Below the pieces are notes generated by a model. It did not search any database. It was not told the DNA's origin and was given only the letters and a program-made list of their open reading frames with translations. Of a stretch of 64,000 nucleotides of DNA, positions 63,869 to 64,000 are shown piece by piece. Both the position numbers and the translations under genes were made by a program. This DNA comes from Kluyvera sp040932435 (lineage in GTDB: Bacteria > Pseudomonadota > Gammaproteobacteria > Enterobacterales > Enterobacteriaceae): assembly GCF_040932435.1 (NCBI RefSeq), contig NZ_JBFQGA010000004.1, forward strand, positions 1 to 64,000, read 5' to 3'. Every line of letters begins with the position of its first letter. Positions within the stretch are counted from its first letter, which is position 1.

Positions 63869-64000
63869 CTACTCAGCCAGCAACTTCTCAATACTCTTGC
63901 GGAACTTAGCCCCTTCCTTCAAATTCCGCAGCCCGTACTGAACAAACGCCTGCATGTAACCAAACTTCTTACCGCAGTCGTAGCTCTCACCGGTCATCAG
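63869..64000 (-). CDS. galF: GalF, C-terminal end (runs off the window)
   Basis: The last 43 residues of a protein ending LLAE are read on the minus strand to a TAG at 63869. The segment TGESYDCGKKFGYMQAFVQYGLR is typical of UTP-glucose-1-phosphate uridylyltransferases GalU/GalF. The position before the O-antigen operon identifies it as galF, a GalU paralogue that modulates UDP-glucose supply. Confidence 0.92.
   Translation of the reverse strand: MMTGESYDCGKKFGYMQAFVQYGLRNLKEGAKFRKSIEKLLAE

Overview
The window is a chromosomal segment of an enterobacterium (family Enterobacteriaceae). The order amn, tRNA-Asn, yeeO, tRNA-Asn, cobT-cobS-cobU, tmaR (yeeX), yeeA, dacD, sbcB, tsuB-tsuA, plaP, yeeZ, hisLGDCBHAFI and then ugd, gnd, O-antigen genes and galF is the E. 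coli/Salmonella backbone. Several E. coli K-12 neighbours are missing (sbmC, yeeY, yefM-yoeB, yeeN, cbl/nac, wzz), so it is probably another genus such as Citrobacter, Enterobacter, Leclercia or Kluyvera. I cannot fix the genus from the sequence.

Positions 1-16297 are the right-hand part of a genomic island. It ends at a 16-bp copy of the tRNA-Asn 3' end. It carries an OLD-family ATPase/nuclease (cut by the window edge), an ArdC-type antirestriction metallopeptidase, a TerB-domain protein with a BrxD-like ATPase and a BrxHI/Lhr-like helicase, a Septu system (ptuA-ptuB), and an ABC-three-component system whose effector has a restriction-endonuclease-like domain. No integrase is visible, so it should lie to the left of the window. 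The TerB-BrxD-BrxHI module lacks the PglX/PglZ core of BREX and is the best candidate for a poorly described defence system.

Positions 16300-30300 hold backbone and small accessory genes: a divergent MocR regulator/EamA exporter pair, an RluA-type pseudouridine synthase, a Gfo/Idh/MocA oxidoreductase, ldtA, amn, a HigBA-type toxin-antitoxin pair, yeeO between two inverted tRNA-Asn genes, the cobalamin nucleotide-loop genes, tmaR and yeeA. Positions 30300-45200 hold a GC-rich non-coding insert in the sbmC position, dacD, sbcB, thiosulfate uptake genes, the putrescine importer plaP, yeeZ and the complete histidine operon with its leader and attenuator.

Positions 45300-64000 are the surface polysaccharide region. 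A UDP-glucuronate 4-epimerase (uge) is followed on the other strand by an O-acyltransferase, a dead IS630 copy, a GT14 glycosyltransferase, ugd, gnd, two GT2 transferases, a carboxyethyl-ornithine/lysine-synthase-like dehydrogenase, an ATP-grasp ligase-like protein, the flippase wzx, a DUF616 glycosyltransferase, rmlC, rmlA, rmlD, a JUMPstart/ops element and galF. I see no rmlB, wzy or wzz. The dehydrogenase, the ATP-grasp protein and UDP-galacturonate synthesis together suggest an O-antigen with a uronic acid amidated by an unusual imino-amino acid such as carboxyethyl-lysine. That is an inference.
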